A DNA stretch of 64,000 nt, from NCBI RefSeq assembly GCF_902859585.1, contig NZ_CADIJM010000008.1:62001-126000 (forward strand), written 5' to 3'. Made by a program: the position numbers and the translations under genes. Each line of letters starts with the position of its first letter. The stretch's first letter is position 1. The notes beneath the pieces are model-generated. The model did not search any database, had not been told where the DNA came from, and saw only the letters and a list, made by a program, of their open reading frames with translations. Positions 25,457-34,589 of this stretch are shown piece by piece. Origin of the DNA: Achromobacter animicus. GTDB taxonomy: Bacteria; Pseudomonadota; Gammaproteobacteria; Burkholderiales; Burkholderiaceae_B.

Positions 25457-27289
25457 ATGAATGCCGCAGCAACGCAGAAGCACCCCGCCGGTTGGACGAT
25501 CGCGCAATGGCAGGCCGCCTACCGCGACGGTGCGCAGCCTGAAGGCTTGTTGGCCGGCCATGTGGCCGCGCCGGATGACGTCGAAGACAATGCCTGGATC
25601 CGGCGCGTGGACCGCGCGCAGCTCGACGAACAGCTCGACGGCCTGCGTCTCTTGCTGGCCGCGGCGGGCGGCGACATCTCGCGCCTGCCGCTGTATGGCG
25701 TTCCCTTCGCGATCAAGGACAACATCGATGCGGCCGGCTGGCCCACGACCGCGGCGTGTCCCGAGTTCGCCTATACACCGCAGGAAGACGCCACCGTCGT
25801 GCGCCGTCTGCGCGCGGCCGGCGCCATCCTCATCGGCAAGACGAATCTGGACCAGTTCGCGACCGGCCTGGTGGGCACGCGATCGCCGCATGGCGCCGTG
25901 GCCAACACGTTCGATCCCGCCTACGTCAGCGGCGGTTCCAGCTCCGGTTCGGCATCGGTGGTCGCGCGCGGCATCGCGGCGTTTTCGCTGGGCACCGATA
26001 CCGCGGGCTCCGGGCGTGTGCCGGCCGGCTTCAACAATATCGTCGGGCTCAAGCCGACCAAGGGTTGGCTCAGCACCGCAGGCGTAGTGCCGGCGTGCCG
26101 CACGCTGGACTGCGTATCGATCTTTGCGCTGACGGTGGACGACGCCGACAAGGTGGCGCAAGTGGCCGGCGGGTACGACGATGCCGATCCGTATTCGCGC
26201 CCCATGCCGGTTGGCGCGTCGCTGCCGTGGCCGAAGGCGCCTCGGTTGGCGGTGCCCGCATCGCTGGAATTCTTTGGCGACTCGCAGGCCGCCGCCGTGT
26301 TCGACGACGCGGTGCGTGCACTGCGTGCCGAGGGCGCCGAGGTCGAGACCATCGACTTTGCGCCGTTCAGCGAACTGGCCGCGCTGCTGTATCAAGGGCC
26401 ATGGGTCGCCGAACGCTTTGCGGCCGTGGAATCGTTGTGGAAAGAGAACCCCGGCGCCATCAATCCGGTGGTGCGCGGCATTGTCGAACAGGCCGCGAAC
26501 TACACCGCGCTGGACGCGTTCAAGGCCGAGTACCGGCGCGCCGAGCTCACCCGCCAGATCCATCGCGCGCTGGAAGGCTTTGACGCGCTGGTCGTGCCGA
26601 CCTCGCCGTCCATCTACACCATCGCCCAGCTTGAAGCGGACCCCGTCACGCTCAATTCCCGCCTGGGTGTCTACACCAACTTCGCCAATCTGGCCGATCT
26701 GTCCGCGCTGGCCGTGCCGGCCGGCATGCGCGCCGATGGGCTGCCGTCCGGCATCACGCTGATCGGACTGGCGTGGCAGGACCGCGCGCTGGCGCAGTTC
26801 GGCAGGCAATGGCAGGCGCGGCGCGGGCTGCCGCTGGGCGCAACCGGGATGCCGCTGCCCACGCTGGCGGCGGATGGCGCACCGTCCGCGGACACCGTGC
26901 GCGTCGCCGTCGTGGGCGCGCATCTGACCGGCATGCCGCTCAACCACCAACTGACGTCGCGCCACGCGGTGTTTGTCGAGAAGACGGCGACGGCGGGCGA
27001 CTACCGCCTCTTCGCCCTGGCCAACACCACACCGCCCAAGCCCGGGCTGGTGAAGATGGACAGCGGCGCCGCCATCGAGGTCGAGCTGTGGGACGTGCCG
27101 GTGACGGCCTTCGGCGCGTTTGTGGCCGAGATTCCCGCGCCGCTGGGCATCGGCACGCTGGAGCTGGCCGACGGCCGGCTGGTCAAGGGCTTCATCTGCG
27201 AACCGCGCGGCCTGGAGGGCGCGCGCGACATCACCGCGTTCGGCGGCTGGCGGGCCTATCTGGCCAGCCTGAATGCCGCCACCTGCTGA
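25457..27289 (+). CDS. atzF: allophanate hydrolase
   Basis: This 610-residue amidase-signature enzyme hydrolyses allophanate to ammonia and CO2, the second step of the urea amidolyase route. Catalytic Lys87 lies in GVPFAIKDNIDAAG, the cis-Ser in the SGGSSSGS block (about 159-165) and the nucleophile Ser185 in GTDTAGSGRVPA. A C-terminal domain of about 130 residues (VAVVGAHLTGMPLNHQLTSR onward) is specific to allophanate hydrolases. ATG 25457 follows AAAGGA and was preferred over an upstream in-frame ATG that precedes the promoter. Urea carboxylase follows after 50 bp. Confidence 0.94.
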   Translation: MNAAATQKHPAGWTIAQWQAAYRDGAQPEGLLAGHVAAPDDVEDNAWIRRVDRAQLDEQLDGLRLLLAAAGGDISRLPLYGVPFAIKDNIDAAGWPTTAACPEFAYTPQEDATVVRRLRAAGAILIGKTNLDQFATGLVGTRSPHGAVANTFDPAYVSGGSSSGSASVVARGIAAFSLGTDTAGSGRVPAGFNNIVGLKPTKGWLSTAGVVPACRTLDCVSIFALTVDDADKVAQVAGGYDDADPYSRPMPVGASLPWPKAPRLAVPASLEFFGDSQAAAVFDDAVRALRAEGAEVETIDFAPFSELAALLYQGPWVAERFAAVESLWKENPGAINPVVRGIVEQAANYTALDAFKAEYRRAELTRQIHRALEGFDALVVPTSPSIYTIAQLEADPVTLNSRLGVYTNFANLADLSALAVPAGMRADGLPSGITLIGLAWQDRALAQFGRQWQARRGLPLGATGMPLPTLAADGAPSADTVRVAVVGAHLTGMPLNHQLTSRHAVFVEKTATAGDYRLFALANTTPPKPGLVKMDSGAAIEVELWDVPVTAFGAFVAEIPAPLGIGTLELADGRLVKGFICEPRGLEGARDITAFGGWRAYLASLNAATC

Positions 27290-27339
27290 CTACCCGCTAC
27301 CCACTCCATAACCCCGCCCTCACCTCAGGGAGTCGCACC

Positions 27340-30300
27340 GTGTTCGATACTGTTCTGATTGCAAACCGCGGCGAAATCGCCGTCCGCGCCATCCGCACCC
27401 TCAAGCGGCTGGGCATCCGCAGCGTGGCCGTCTATTCCGACCCGGACCGCAACGCCGCGCACGTGCGCGAGGCCGATGTGGCCGTGGCGCTGGGCGGCGA
27501 GAAGGCGGCCGACAGCTACCTGCGCATGGACCTGCTGCTGGCCGCCGCACGCGAACAGGGTGCGCAGGCGATCTATCCCGGCTACGGCTTTCTGTCGGAA
27601 AGCGCTGAATTCGCGGACGCCTGCGAGGCCGCGGGCATCGCCTTCGTCGGCCCCACGCCGCTGCAGATACGCGAGTTCGGGCTGAAGCACCGCTCGCGCG
27701 AGCTGGCTGCGGAAGCTGGCGTGCCGATGACGCCGGGCACCGGGCTCCTGTCCAGCCTGGGTGAGGCGCTGTCGCAGGCCGAGCGCATCGGCTATCCCGT
27801 CATGCTCAAGAGCACGGCGGGCGGCGGCGGCATTGGGCTCTCGCGCTGCGAGAACGAGGCGGAACTGACCGTGGCGTTCGACAGCGTGCAGCGCATGGGC
27901 GAGCACTTCTTTCGCGATGGCGGCGCGTTCATCGAGCGGTATGTGGACAACGCGCGGCACGTCGAGGTGCAGATCTTTGGCGACGGTGCGGGCCGCGTGC
28001 TGGCGCTGGGCGAACGCGACTGCTCGGTGCAGCGCCGCAATCAGAAAGTCATCGAGGAAACGCCCGCGCCGCAGTTGCCGGCCGCCACGCGCGCCGCGCT
28101 GCTGGATGCCGCCGTCAAGCTGGGCGAATCGGTGAACTACCGTTCCGCCGGCACGGTGGAGTTCATCTACGATCCGGCGCGCGACAGTTTCTATTTCCTG
28201 GAGGTGAACACGCGCCTGCAGGTCGAGCATCCGGTGACCGAAGCGGTCACCGGCCTGGACCTGGTGGAATGCATGTTGCGCGTGGCAGCAGGCGAGCCGC
28301 TGGATTTCGCAGCCATGTCGCGCGCGCCGCAAGGCGCGTCCATTGAAGTGCGCCTGTATGCGGAGGATCCGCTGCGCCAGTTCCAGCCGTCGCCAGGCGT
28401 GTTGACCGAGGTCTCGTTCCCGGAAGGCGTGCGCGTCGATGGCTGGGTCGAAACCGGCACGGACGTGCCCGCGTTTTACGACCCGATGCTGGCCAAGCTG
28501 ATCGTGCATGCGGACACGCGCGAGGCCGCGCTGGACAAGCTGGCCGACGCGCTGGCGCGCACGCGGCTGCACGGCATTGCGACCAACCTGGATTACCTGC
28601 GCCAGATCGTGGCCGACGCGCGCTTTCGCGCGGGGCAGCTGTCCACGCGCTTTTTGGAAAGCTTTACGTACCGCCCCGCGGCGATCGAGGTCGTGGAAGC
28701 CGGCACCTACACCAGCGTGCAGGATTATCCCGGCCGCGCGGGCTACTGGGACATCGGCGTGCCGCCGTCCGGTCCCATGGACGACTACGCGTTTCGCGTC
28801 GCCAACCGCATCGTCGGCAACGCGCCCGATGCGGCCGGTATCGAGACCACGCTGGTCGGGCCCACGCTGCGCTTTCACGGCGACGCCGTCGTGGCGTTGA
28901 CCGGCGCATCGTGCGCCGCAACGCTGGACGGCGAGCCGGTGCCGATGTGGCAGCCGATCTTCGTGAAGTCGGGGCAGGTGTTGGCCACAGGCCGCGCACT
29001 GTCGGGTTGCCGAAGCTACCTGGCGGTACGCAACGGCCTGGACGTGCCGCTCTACCTGGGCAGCCGGTCCACGTTTGCGCTGGGCCAGTTTGGCGGGCAT
29101 GCCGGCCGCACGCTGCGCGTGGGCGACATGCTGCCCGTGATCCGCCCCGAGCTGGCGGGCGCCAACGCCGCCCCGCCCGAAACCCTGCCGCAGGCCGCGC
29201 CCGCGGCACTGATCCCCGAGTACGGCAGCACCTGGGAGATCGGCGTGCTGTACGGGCCGCATGGCGCGCCAGATTTCTTCCTGCCGGAGGCCATCGACGC
29301 TTTCTTTGCGACCGACTGGGAGGTTCACTACAACTCCAACCGCCTGGGCGTGCGCCTGATCGGACCCAAGCCCACCTGGGCGCGCGAAAACGGCGGCGAG
29401 GCGGGCCTGCACCCGTCCAACATCCACGATTGCGAGTATGCGATCGGCAGCATCAACTTCACGGGCGACAGCCCCGTCATCCTGACGCGCGACGGCCCCA
29501 GCCTGGGCGGCTTCGTGTGCCCCGTCACCATTGCCCGCGCCGAACTGTGGAAGGTGGGGCAGGTCAAGCCCGGCGACCGCATCCGCTTCGTGCGCATCGA
29601 CTACCCGCAGGCCGTGGCGCTGGAAGCTGCGCAGGACCGCCGCATTGCCGATCTGGCGCCGGCGGTTCCCGCTGCGACGGAGCCGACGCCCGTGCCCGCG
29701 ACCGTCTCCGAGACGATCGTGGCCGCGCTGCCCGCTGAAGGATCGCGTCCCTCGGTGTCGTACCGGCAGGCGGGCGACGGCTACCTGCTGCTGGAATACG
29801 GCGACAACGTGCTGGACCTGGCGCTGCGCATGCGCATCCACCTGTTGATGGAAGCATTGAACGCGAACCCGGTGGCCGGCGTGCTGGAGCTGTCGCCGGG
29901 CGTGCGCTCGCTGCAGATCCGCTACGACAGCCGGGTGATCCTGCAGGGCGCGCTCATCGCCAGGCTGCTGAAGATCGAGGAAGGACTGGCCGACGTCGCG
30001 ACGCTGAAGGTGCCGACGCGCGTCGTGTACCTGCCCATGGCCTTCGAAGACAGCGCCACGCTGGGCGCGGTGCAGCGTTATCAGGAAACCGTGCGCGCCA
30101 GCGCGCCCTGGCTGCCGAACAACGTGGACTTCATCCAGCGCATCAATGGCCTGGATTCACGCGACGAGGTGAGTCGCATCGTGTTCGAGGCCAGCTATCT
30201 CATCATGGGCCTGGGCGACGTCTATCTGGGCGCGCCGTGCGCGGTGCCGATCGATCCGCGCCACCGCCTGCTGACGTCCAAGTACAACCCGGCGCGCACC

Positions 30301-30978
30301 TTCACCGCCGAGGGCACGGTGGGCATCGGCGGCGTCTACATGTGCATCTACGGCATGGATTCGCCCGGCGGTTATCAGCTGGTGGGACGCACGCTGCCCA
30401 TCTGGAACAAGTTCCTGAAGAATCCCGTGTTCCAGGACGGCAAGCCCTGGCTGCTGCGTTTCTTCGATCAGGTGCGGTTCTATCCGGTCACCGAAGCCGA
30501 ACTGGATGTGCTGCGCGAAGACTTCCGCGAAGGCCGCGCGACGGTCCGCATCGAAGAAGAGATATTCGACTTCGCGGCGCATCAGCGTTTTGTGGCCGAG
30601 CAGGCGGACAGCATTGCCGCGTTCCAGGCGCGCCAGAAGACGGCCTTCGATGCCGAGGTGGCGCTGTGGAAGAGCGAGGATGTGGCTGCCGACCCCCCCG
30701 CCGCGCAGCCCGAGGCCGAGACCGTGCTGCGCGAGGGCGAACGCCTGGTCAGCGCGGACATGTGCGGCAACATCTGGAAGATCCCGGTCCAGGTGGGGCA
30801 GAGCGTGTCGGCCGGCGACACGCTGGTGGTGGTCGAGGCCATGAAGATGGAACTGTCCGTCATCGCGCCGGCGTCCGGCACGGTGTCCGCCATCCGGTGC
30901 GTGCCCGGCAAGCCCGTCAACGCGGGCGATCCGCTCGTCGTGATCACCGAAGACGCCACGTGCGTCGTGACCGGATGA
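27340..30978 (+). CDS. uca: urea carboxylase
   Basis: The 1212-residue biotin enzyme carboxylates urea to allophanate with ATP and bicarbonate. It has an N-terminal biotin carboxylase (FDTVLIANRGEIAVRAIRTL to EVNTRLQVEHPVTEA, residues 1-450). KipA/KipI-like carboxyltransferase domains follow (YTSVQDYPGRAGYWDIGVPP, GSINFTGDSPVILTRDGPSL), and a biotinyl domain ends the protein with Lys1169 in VEAMKMEL. GTG 27340 is the start, since it begins the FDTVLIANRGE core and follows CAGGGAG. The gntR ATG overlaps its stop as ATGA. The urea-carboxylase-associated genes often found with this enzyme are absent; Urt uptake takes their place. Confidence 0.95.
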   Translation: MFDTVLIANRGEIAVRAIRTLKRLGIRSVAVYSDPDRNAAHVREADVAVALGGEKAADSYLRMDLLLAAAREQGAQAIYPGYGFLSESAEFADACEAAGIAFVGPTPLQIREFGLKHRSRELAAEAGVPMTPGTGLLSSLGEALSQAERIGYPVMLKSTAGGGGIGLSRCENEAELTVAFDSVQRMGEHFFRDGGAFIERYVDNARHVEVQIFGDGAGRVLALGERDCSVQRRNQKVIEETPAPQLPAATRAALLDAAVKLGESVNYRSAGTVEFIYDPARDSFYFLEVNTRLQVEHPVTEAVTGLDLVECMLRVAAGEPLDFAAMSRAPQGASIEVRLYAEDPLRQFQPSPGVLTEVSFPEGVRVDGWVETGTDVPAFYDPMLAKLIVHADTREAALDKLADALARTRLHGIATNLDYLRQIVADARFRAGQLSTRFLESFTYRPAAIEVVEAGTYTSVQDYPGRAGYWDIGVPPSGPMDDYAFRVANRIVGNAPDAAGIETTLVGPTLRFHGDAVVALTGASCAATLDGEPVPMWQPIFVKSGQVLATGRALSGCRSYLAVRNGLDVPLYLGSRSTFALGQFGGHAGRTLRVGDMLPVIRPELAGANAAPPETLPQAAPAALIPEYGSTWEIGVLYGPHGAPDFFLPEAIDAFFATDWEVHYNSNRLGVRLIGPKPTWARENGGEAGLHPSNIHDCEYAIGSINFTGDSPVILTRDGPSLGGFVCPVTIARAELWKVGQVKPGDRIRFVRIDYPQAVALEAAQDRRIADLAPAVPAATEPTPVPATVSETIVAALPAEGSRPSVSYRQAGDGYLLLEYGDNVLDLALRMRIHLLMEALNANPVAGVLELSPGVRSLQIRYDSRVILQGALIARLLKIEEGLADVATLKVPTRVVYLPMAFEDSATLGAVQRYQETVRASAPWLPNNVDFIQRINGLDSRDEVSRIVFEASYLIMGLGDVYLGAPCAVPIDPRHRLLTSKYNPARTFTAEGTVGIGGVYMCIYGMDSPGGYQLVGRTLPIWNKFLKNPVFQDGKPWLLRFFDQVRFYPVTEAELDVLREDFREGRATVRIEEEIFDFAAHQRFVAEQADSIAAFQARQKTAFDAEVALWKSEDVAADPPAAQPEAETVLREGERLVSADMCGNIWKIPVQVGQSVSAGDTLVVVEAMKMELSVIAPASGTVSAIRCVPGKPVNAGDPLVVITEDATCVVTG

Positions 30979-31703
30979 GGCGGCTGGAAGCCGTCCAGGC
31001 CGGTCCGGCCATCCGCCAGTCGCCCGTGCTGGCGGGCTCGCTGGCCGATCAGGTCTACCAGCGCATCAAGGACGACCTGTTCGGCTTCCGGATGCTGCCC
31101 GGCGAACGCTTCACGGAGGCCGACCTGGTGGCGCGGCTTGGCGTGAGCCGCACGCCGGTGCGGCTGGGCCTGGCGCGGCTGGAACGCGAAGGCTTCGTGC
31201 TGGCGCGGCCGCGCAGCGGCTGGCAGGTGCGGCCCTTTGATTTCGAACGCTTCGAGGCGCTGTACGACGTGCGCGTGGTGCTGGAGCTGGCGGCGGTGGA
31301 CAAGCTGTGTGCGCGGCAGGACATGGACCGGGCGGGGATGCTAGGCGCGCTGACCGACGTGTGGCTGGTGCCGCCCGCGCAGCGCATTCTGGATGGCCGG
31401 CTGGTGGGGCAGCTTGACGAGGCGTTTCATTGCGCGCTGGTCGCCGCGGCCGGCAACCCCGAGATGGCGCAGATCCACCGCGACGTGACGGAAAAGATCC
31501 GCATCGTGCGGCGGCTGGATTTCACGAAGGACTTCCGGGTGGATGCCACGTACGACGAACACGCGGCCATCCTGCGTGCGGTGCTGGCGCGCCGCACCGA
31601 TGAGGCCGCGCGCTTGCTGCGATCCCATATCGACATGAGCAAGGCCGAGGTGCGCAAGATCACGCTGCACATGCTGCACGAGGCGCGTGCCAGCGCCGGT
31701 TGA
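30975..31703 (+). CDS. GntR-family regulator (FCD type) of urea degradation
   Basis: The 242-residue regulator has a winged HTH (ADQVYQRIKDDLFGFRMLPG, then EADLVARLGVSRTPVRLGLARL) and an all-helical FCD effector domain (DVRVVLELAAVDKLCARQ, with HAAILRAVLARRTDEAARLLRSHI). It is the last gene of the atzF-uca operon, coupled by ATGA. The TTGTATACAA-type dyad over the operon start is its most likely operator, giving autoregulated repression. The effector is unknown; urea or allophanate are natural candidates. Confidence 0.9.
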   Translation: MRRLEAVQAGPAIRQSPVLAGSLADQVYQRIKDDLFGFRMLPGERFTEADLVARLGVSRTPVRLGLARLEREGFVLARPRSGWQVRPFDFERFEALYDVRVVLELAAVDKLCARQDMDRAGMLGALTDVWLVPPAQRILDGRLVGQLDEAFHCALVAAAGNPEMAQIHRDVTEKIRIVRRLDFTKDFRVDATYDEHAAILRAVLARRTDEAARLLRSHIDMSKAEVRKITLHMLHEARASAG

Positions 31704-31724
31704 CAGGTCGAGGGCAGTCGGCGG

Positions 31725-31763
31725 GCTTCGGTTCCGAGCTTCGGTCTTCAGCCCCTGTCTTCA
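31725..31763. repeat. 13-bp tandem repeat ending on a stop codon
   Basis: Three 13-bp units lie at 31725-31737, 31738-31750 and 31751-31763 (for example GCTTCGGTCTTCA). The last contains the stop of the minus-strand anti-sigma gene (TCA at 31761-31763), and the middle one repeats TCA at 31748. It is an example of a stop-anchored repeat with a period that is not a multiple of three. Confidence 0.6.
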
Positions 31764-32576
31764 GCCCTGAAGCTGCCGGTAGACTTCCTGCGACACGCGC
31801 TGCAACTCATCGCGGCTGACCGCGCCGGACAGCGCGTAGCCGAACTCGCCCTCGACCCAATAGAACACGCGGACGGGCCCTTCCTGCGTGAACTGGAAGG
31901 CGGTCTGCCCGCCGGCCGCTTCCCGCGTCACATACAACGTCAGGCGCTGCCCATCGGCAGCGCCGTACATGAACTGCGCGACGGGCCCCGCCCCGCCGGG
32001 CAGGAGGCGTCCGCCGATCAATTCGTAACCCGTTTTCGACAGCGACGGTGCGCGCATCGGCGCGCCCATGCGTTTGGTCAGCCAGGTCACCAGCGCTTTC
32101 TCGTTGTCGCCGCTGACTTCAACGGGCCGGCCCATGTCGGGCGCAAACACGGCGTGGGCGATGGCGGCGCGCTGGGCGTAGCCGCCCGCCGCGCGCTCGG
32201 GACTGGCGGTGGCCAGCGCGGCTTGCAGATGACGCGCGTCGACGGCGCCGCGCGCGAACCACGCCAGGCTGGCGCTGACTGCGGCAATCGCCACGCTGGC
32301 CGCCATCGCGCGCCACGGCCACGTCCGTGCCGGGGCGCGCAGCGGCAGGCGCAGCGGCAACGGTTCGTCCAGCACGGGGTCCAGCAACGCATGCAGCGCG
32401 CGCCGTTGCCCCTGCCAGTCGTCCACGCGCGTCTGGTCTTGCGGATGCGCGGCCAGAAAGGCGGCCACCTCGGCATGACGCGCGGCGGAGAGCTGGCCGT
32501 CCGCGTAGCCATGCAGATCGGCTTCGGTGATCGGCGTACCCGCGGCGGGAACCGGGTGGAGGCGTTTGTCGTTCAT
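31761..32576 (-). CDS. membrane anti-sigma factor (RskA/ChrR-like topology)
   Basis: The 271-residue protein has a short cytoplasmic N-terminal domain (ITEADLHGYADGQLSAARHAEVAAFL, resembling anti-sigma helices), one membrane segment near residues 89-107 and a periplasmic domain with VFAPDMGRPVEV and PVRVFYWVEGEFGYALSG. No zinc HxxxCxxC motif is present. It overlaps the ECF sigma gene by 4 bp and is its probable negative regulator. Confidence 0.82.
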   Translation of the reverse strand: MNDKRLHPVPAAGTPITEADLHGYADGQLSAARHAEVAAFLAAHPQDQTRVDDWQGQRRALHALLDPVLDEPLPLRLPLRAPARTWPWRAMAASVAIAAVSASLAWFARGAVDARHLQAALATASPERAAGGYAQRAAIAHAVFAPDMGRPVEVSGDNEKALVTWLTKRMGAPMRAPSLSKTGYELIGGRLLPGGAGPVAQFMYGAADGQRLTLYVTREAAGGQTAFQFTQEGPVRVFYWVEGEFGYALSGAVSRDELQRVSQEVYRQLQG

Positions 32577-33103
32577 GGCATTTCACGCGGGGTGGGAACG
32601 GGCCGCAGGCGCGGTGCGGCGTCACGGCCGCGCATCAGTGCGCCGAGCTTCTCGCGGGCGCGCGACAGGCGCGACATGACGGTGCCGATGGGCACCGACA
32701 GGATGCGTGCGGTCTCCTGATAGGAAAGGTCTTCGACCGCAATCAGCAGCAGGACCTCGCGCTGCTCGGCCGGCAGGGCCTGCAGGCAGCGGTCCAGGTC
32801 GCGCACTTCAAGCTGATCGGTCTGGGTGGCGCGCACCGGCGCGTCGGGCAGGTCGCCCGGTGCCGTCTGGTCGGTACGCCGGCTGGCGGCGCGCACACCG
32901 TCGATGAAATGGTTGTGCATGATGCCGAACATCCAGGCGCGCAGTTCGCCGCGCCGCTGCCAGCGTGAATAGCGGCTCCATGCTCGCTCCAGCGTATCCT
33001 GAACGAGGTCGTCGGCCCGGTCGGGGTCACCCGTCAGCCCGCGCGCGTAACGCCGCAGGCTGGGGATGCAGGCCAGGATCTGGGCTTCGTCTTCGGCGCG
33101 CAT
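32573..33103 (-). CDS. ECF sigma factor
   Basis: This 176-residue RpoE-like sigma has region 2 (IPSLRRYARGLTGDPDRADDLVQDTLERAW with MFGIMHNHFID) and region 4 (AEQREVLLLIAVEDLSYQETARILSVPIGTVMSRL). It sits between a secreted protein gene and the anti-sigma gene, with 24 bp and -4 bp spacing. A GGAATA-N16-CGTC promoter lies before the secreted protein gene, suggesting that the sigma transcribes its own operon. It differs in type from the two FecI-like sigmas in this window. Confidence 0.9.
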   Translation of the reverse strand: MRAEDEAQILACIPSLRRYARGLTGDPDRADDLVQDTLERAWSRYSRWQRRGELRAWMFGIMHNHFIDGVRAASRRTDQTAPGDLPDAPVRATQTDQLEVRDLDRCLQALPAEQREVLLLIAVEDLSYQETARILSVPIGTVMSRLSRAREKLGALMRGRDAAPRLRPVPTPREMP

Positions 33104-33127
33104 GGTCTGATCGGGCAGCTGTCCGGA

Positions 33128-33496
33128 TCAGGGTTTGACGACGTGCCAGATTTCCTTGAAGTTGTCGCCGGTCTTGTCACCCGGCTTGGTGTCCTTGGCG
33201 AACAGGTACAGCGGCTTGTTCTTGTAGGCCCATTGCTTGCTGCCGTCGGGGCGGGTGATGACCGTCAGGTCGCCCATCGGCTTGGCGTCGCCGGTGGCCA
33301 TGGCGGGCGGCCAGGCCTTGGCGCACTGGTCAACGCAGGCGCTCTTGCCCGCGGTGTCCTTGTCGAAGGTGTACAGCGTCATGCCGGCGCTATCGACCAG
33401 AATGCCGTTCTGGGTCTTGACGGCCTGGGCGTGGGCGCCGGCCGAGAACAGGGCGGCGCAGGCAAGAGCCAGGGCCGCGGCGTTGTGTTTGCGCAT
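33128..33496 (-). CDS. secreted protein with Y-x4-D repeats (COG4315 type)
   Basis: The 122-residue protein has a signal peptide ending at AGAHAQA, and a mature part with two copies of the motif family seen in secreted repeat proteins (LYTFDKD and LYLFAKD) plus KSACVDQCAKAWPP, a Cys pair that could form a disulphide. The function of this family is unknown; some members are called lipoproteins, but no lipobox is present here. It is the first gene of the sigma/anti-sigma operon and so a likely direct target. Confidence 0.85.
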   Translation of the reverse strand: MRKHNAAALALACAALFSAGAHAQAVKTQNGILVDSAGMTLYTFDKDTAGKSACVDQCAKAWPPAMATGDAKPMGDLTVITRPDGSKQWAYKNKPLYLFAKDTKPGDKTGDNFKEIWHVVKP

Positions 33497-33505
33497 GGTG
33501 TGCCT

Positions 33506-33540
33506 CGTAGAGGGAAAGGATTGGGGGACTGCCCTCTACG
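33506..33540. promoter_or_regulatory. 9-bp inverted repeat in the leader of the secreted protein gene
   Basis: CGTAGAGGG (33506-33514) and CCCTCTACG (33532-33540) are perfect inverted repeats with a 17-bp spacer. They begin right after the ECF -10 element, so they would fold into a stem-loop at the 5' end of the transcript or act as an operator. Confidence 0.5.
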
Positions 33541-33566
33541 GACGCCGGCCGGGGCCGCTTTATTCC
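33541..33566 (-). promoter_or_regulatory. ECF-type promoter
   Basis: On the minus strand GGAATA (33566-33561) is followed by 16 bp and CGTC (33544-33541), the classical ECF -35/-10 pair. It lies 45 bp before the secreted protein start and would be read by the sigma encoded in the same operon. Confidence 0.7.
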
Positions 33567-33597
33567 AGCGGTCCGGAAAAAAGCTGCCGCGAAGGGT

Positions 33598-34062
33598 TCA
33601 AGCGCCCGGCCGGACCGCGCCGGGGTCATACCGCATTTCATGCTCCAGCTCGGTCTCCTCCACGGAAGTGAAGCCCAGCGCCTCGTACAGCCGCCGGGCG
33701 GGATTGCCTTTCAGGACGCTCAGGGTGACTGGCGCGCCTTCCTTGTCCGCCCGGTCCAGCACCTTGGCGAGCAGCCGGCGGCCAAGCCCCTGACCCTGGA
33801 AGTCGGGATCGATCTGGATCTGCACGATGCGCCAGCCCGCTGGATCGCGGTAATGCTTGAACAGGCCGGCAGGACGGCCGGCCAGCCAGACGATCTGGGC
33901 GTCGTCAAAGTGGTAGTGGATGCGCGCCAGGTGCTCGGCTTCGTCCACCGGAATGCCGGCGCGCTCCAGATACGCCGTCATCGTGCGCTTGCGCAGGGAC
34001 AGCAGGAACGGCACGTCTTCTTCGGTGGCGGGCTGCAACGCCAGATCGGGGGTGAGGCTCAT
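33598..34062 (-). CDS. GNAT-family N-acetyltransferase
   Basis: The 154-residue protein has the GNAT core: an N-terminal FLLSLRKRTMTAYLERAGI segment, the acetyl-CoA motif A (IQIDPDFQGQGLGRRLLAKVL, with the Q/RxxGxG/A loop QGQGLG) and the motif B region VLKGNPARRLYEALGF. It ends in EHEMRYDP, common in small single-domain acetyltransferases. The substrate is unknown. Confidence 0.88.
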   Translation of the reverse strand: MSLTPDLALQPATEEDVPFLLSLRKRTMTAYLERAGIPVDEAEHLARIHYHFDDAQIVWLAGRPAGLFKHYRDPAGWRIVQIQIDPDFQGQGLGRRLLAKVLDRADKEGAPVTLSVLKGNPARRLYEALGFTSVEETELEHEMRYDPGAVRPGA

Positions 34063-34238
34063 GTTGCGGTGCGAAGGGAAGGGAGGAACGCGAGCGCCGC
34101 CGGCTGGCGGGCGGGTTGCCTGACGTTATAGATCGGTTGCGGGGTGGGCGCTAGATGGATTGAGAGGCGTTGGAGGCGTACCGTAAACCAGTCCTGGAAA
34201 CAGACGGCAGCAATGGCCTTTCAAAAAATGAGTAGTAG

Positions 34239-34290
34239 ACTTCACAAATTCAGGCAATCGCGTTAATTTGATACGTGTACTTCACATTTT
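34239..34290 (+). promoter_or_regulatory. hipBA promoter with repeated candidate operators
   Basis: TTCACA (34241-34246), a 17-bp spacer and TAATTT (34264-34269) form a good sigma-70 promoter. The -35 lies in ACTTCACAAATT (34239-34250), which is repeated as ACTTCACATTTT at 34279-34290, beyond the start point. Two such copies flanking the promoter are plausible HipB sites. Confidence 0.45.
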
Positions 34291-34301
34291 GGAGCTGGGA
34301 T

Positions 34302-34589
34302 ATGCCCTCGTATTCCACAGATCCCCTGATCAATGCGCTGGTCAAGGCGCGACGCGACCGTAAATTCACGCAGGCTCAGCTCGCGGATCTTGCGGGTATC
34401 AGTCGTCGTGCATTGGTAGCGATCGAGGGTGGAGGGGATTGCAATGTATCGACGTTGCGCCGCCTTACGCGCGCCCTGGACTTGGAGTTGAGGCTGGTCC
34501 CCGCAGAGTATTCGCCGCCCACCCTTGAAGACGTGTATGCCGAAAACGAGGCGGCCTACCGTCGTTTGCGCGAAGGGCATAAATCATGA
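34302..34589 (+). CDS. hipB: HipB-like antitoxin, XRE-type HTH
   Basis: The 95-residue protein carries one XRE helix-turn-helix (RKFTQAQLADLAGISRRALVAIE) followed by DCNVSTLRRLTRALDLELRLV. It is the DNA-binding antitoxin and autorepressor of the pair. ATG 34302 has GGAGCTGGG upstream. It overlaps hipA by 4 bp. The sequence around it is less GC-rich than the rest of the window. Confidence 0.9.
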   Translation: MPSYSTDPLINALVKARRDRKFTQAQLADLAGISRRALVAIEGGGDCNVSTLRRLTRALDLELRLVPAEYSPPTLEDVYAENEAAYRRLREGHKS

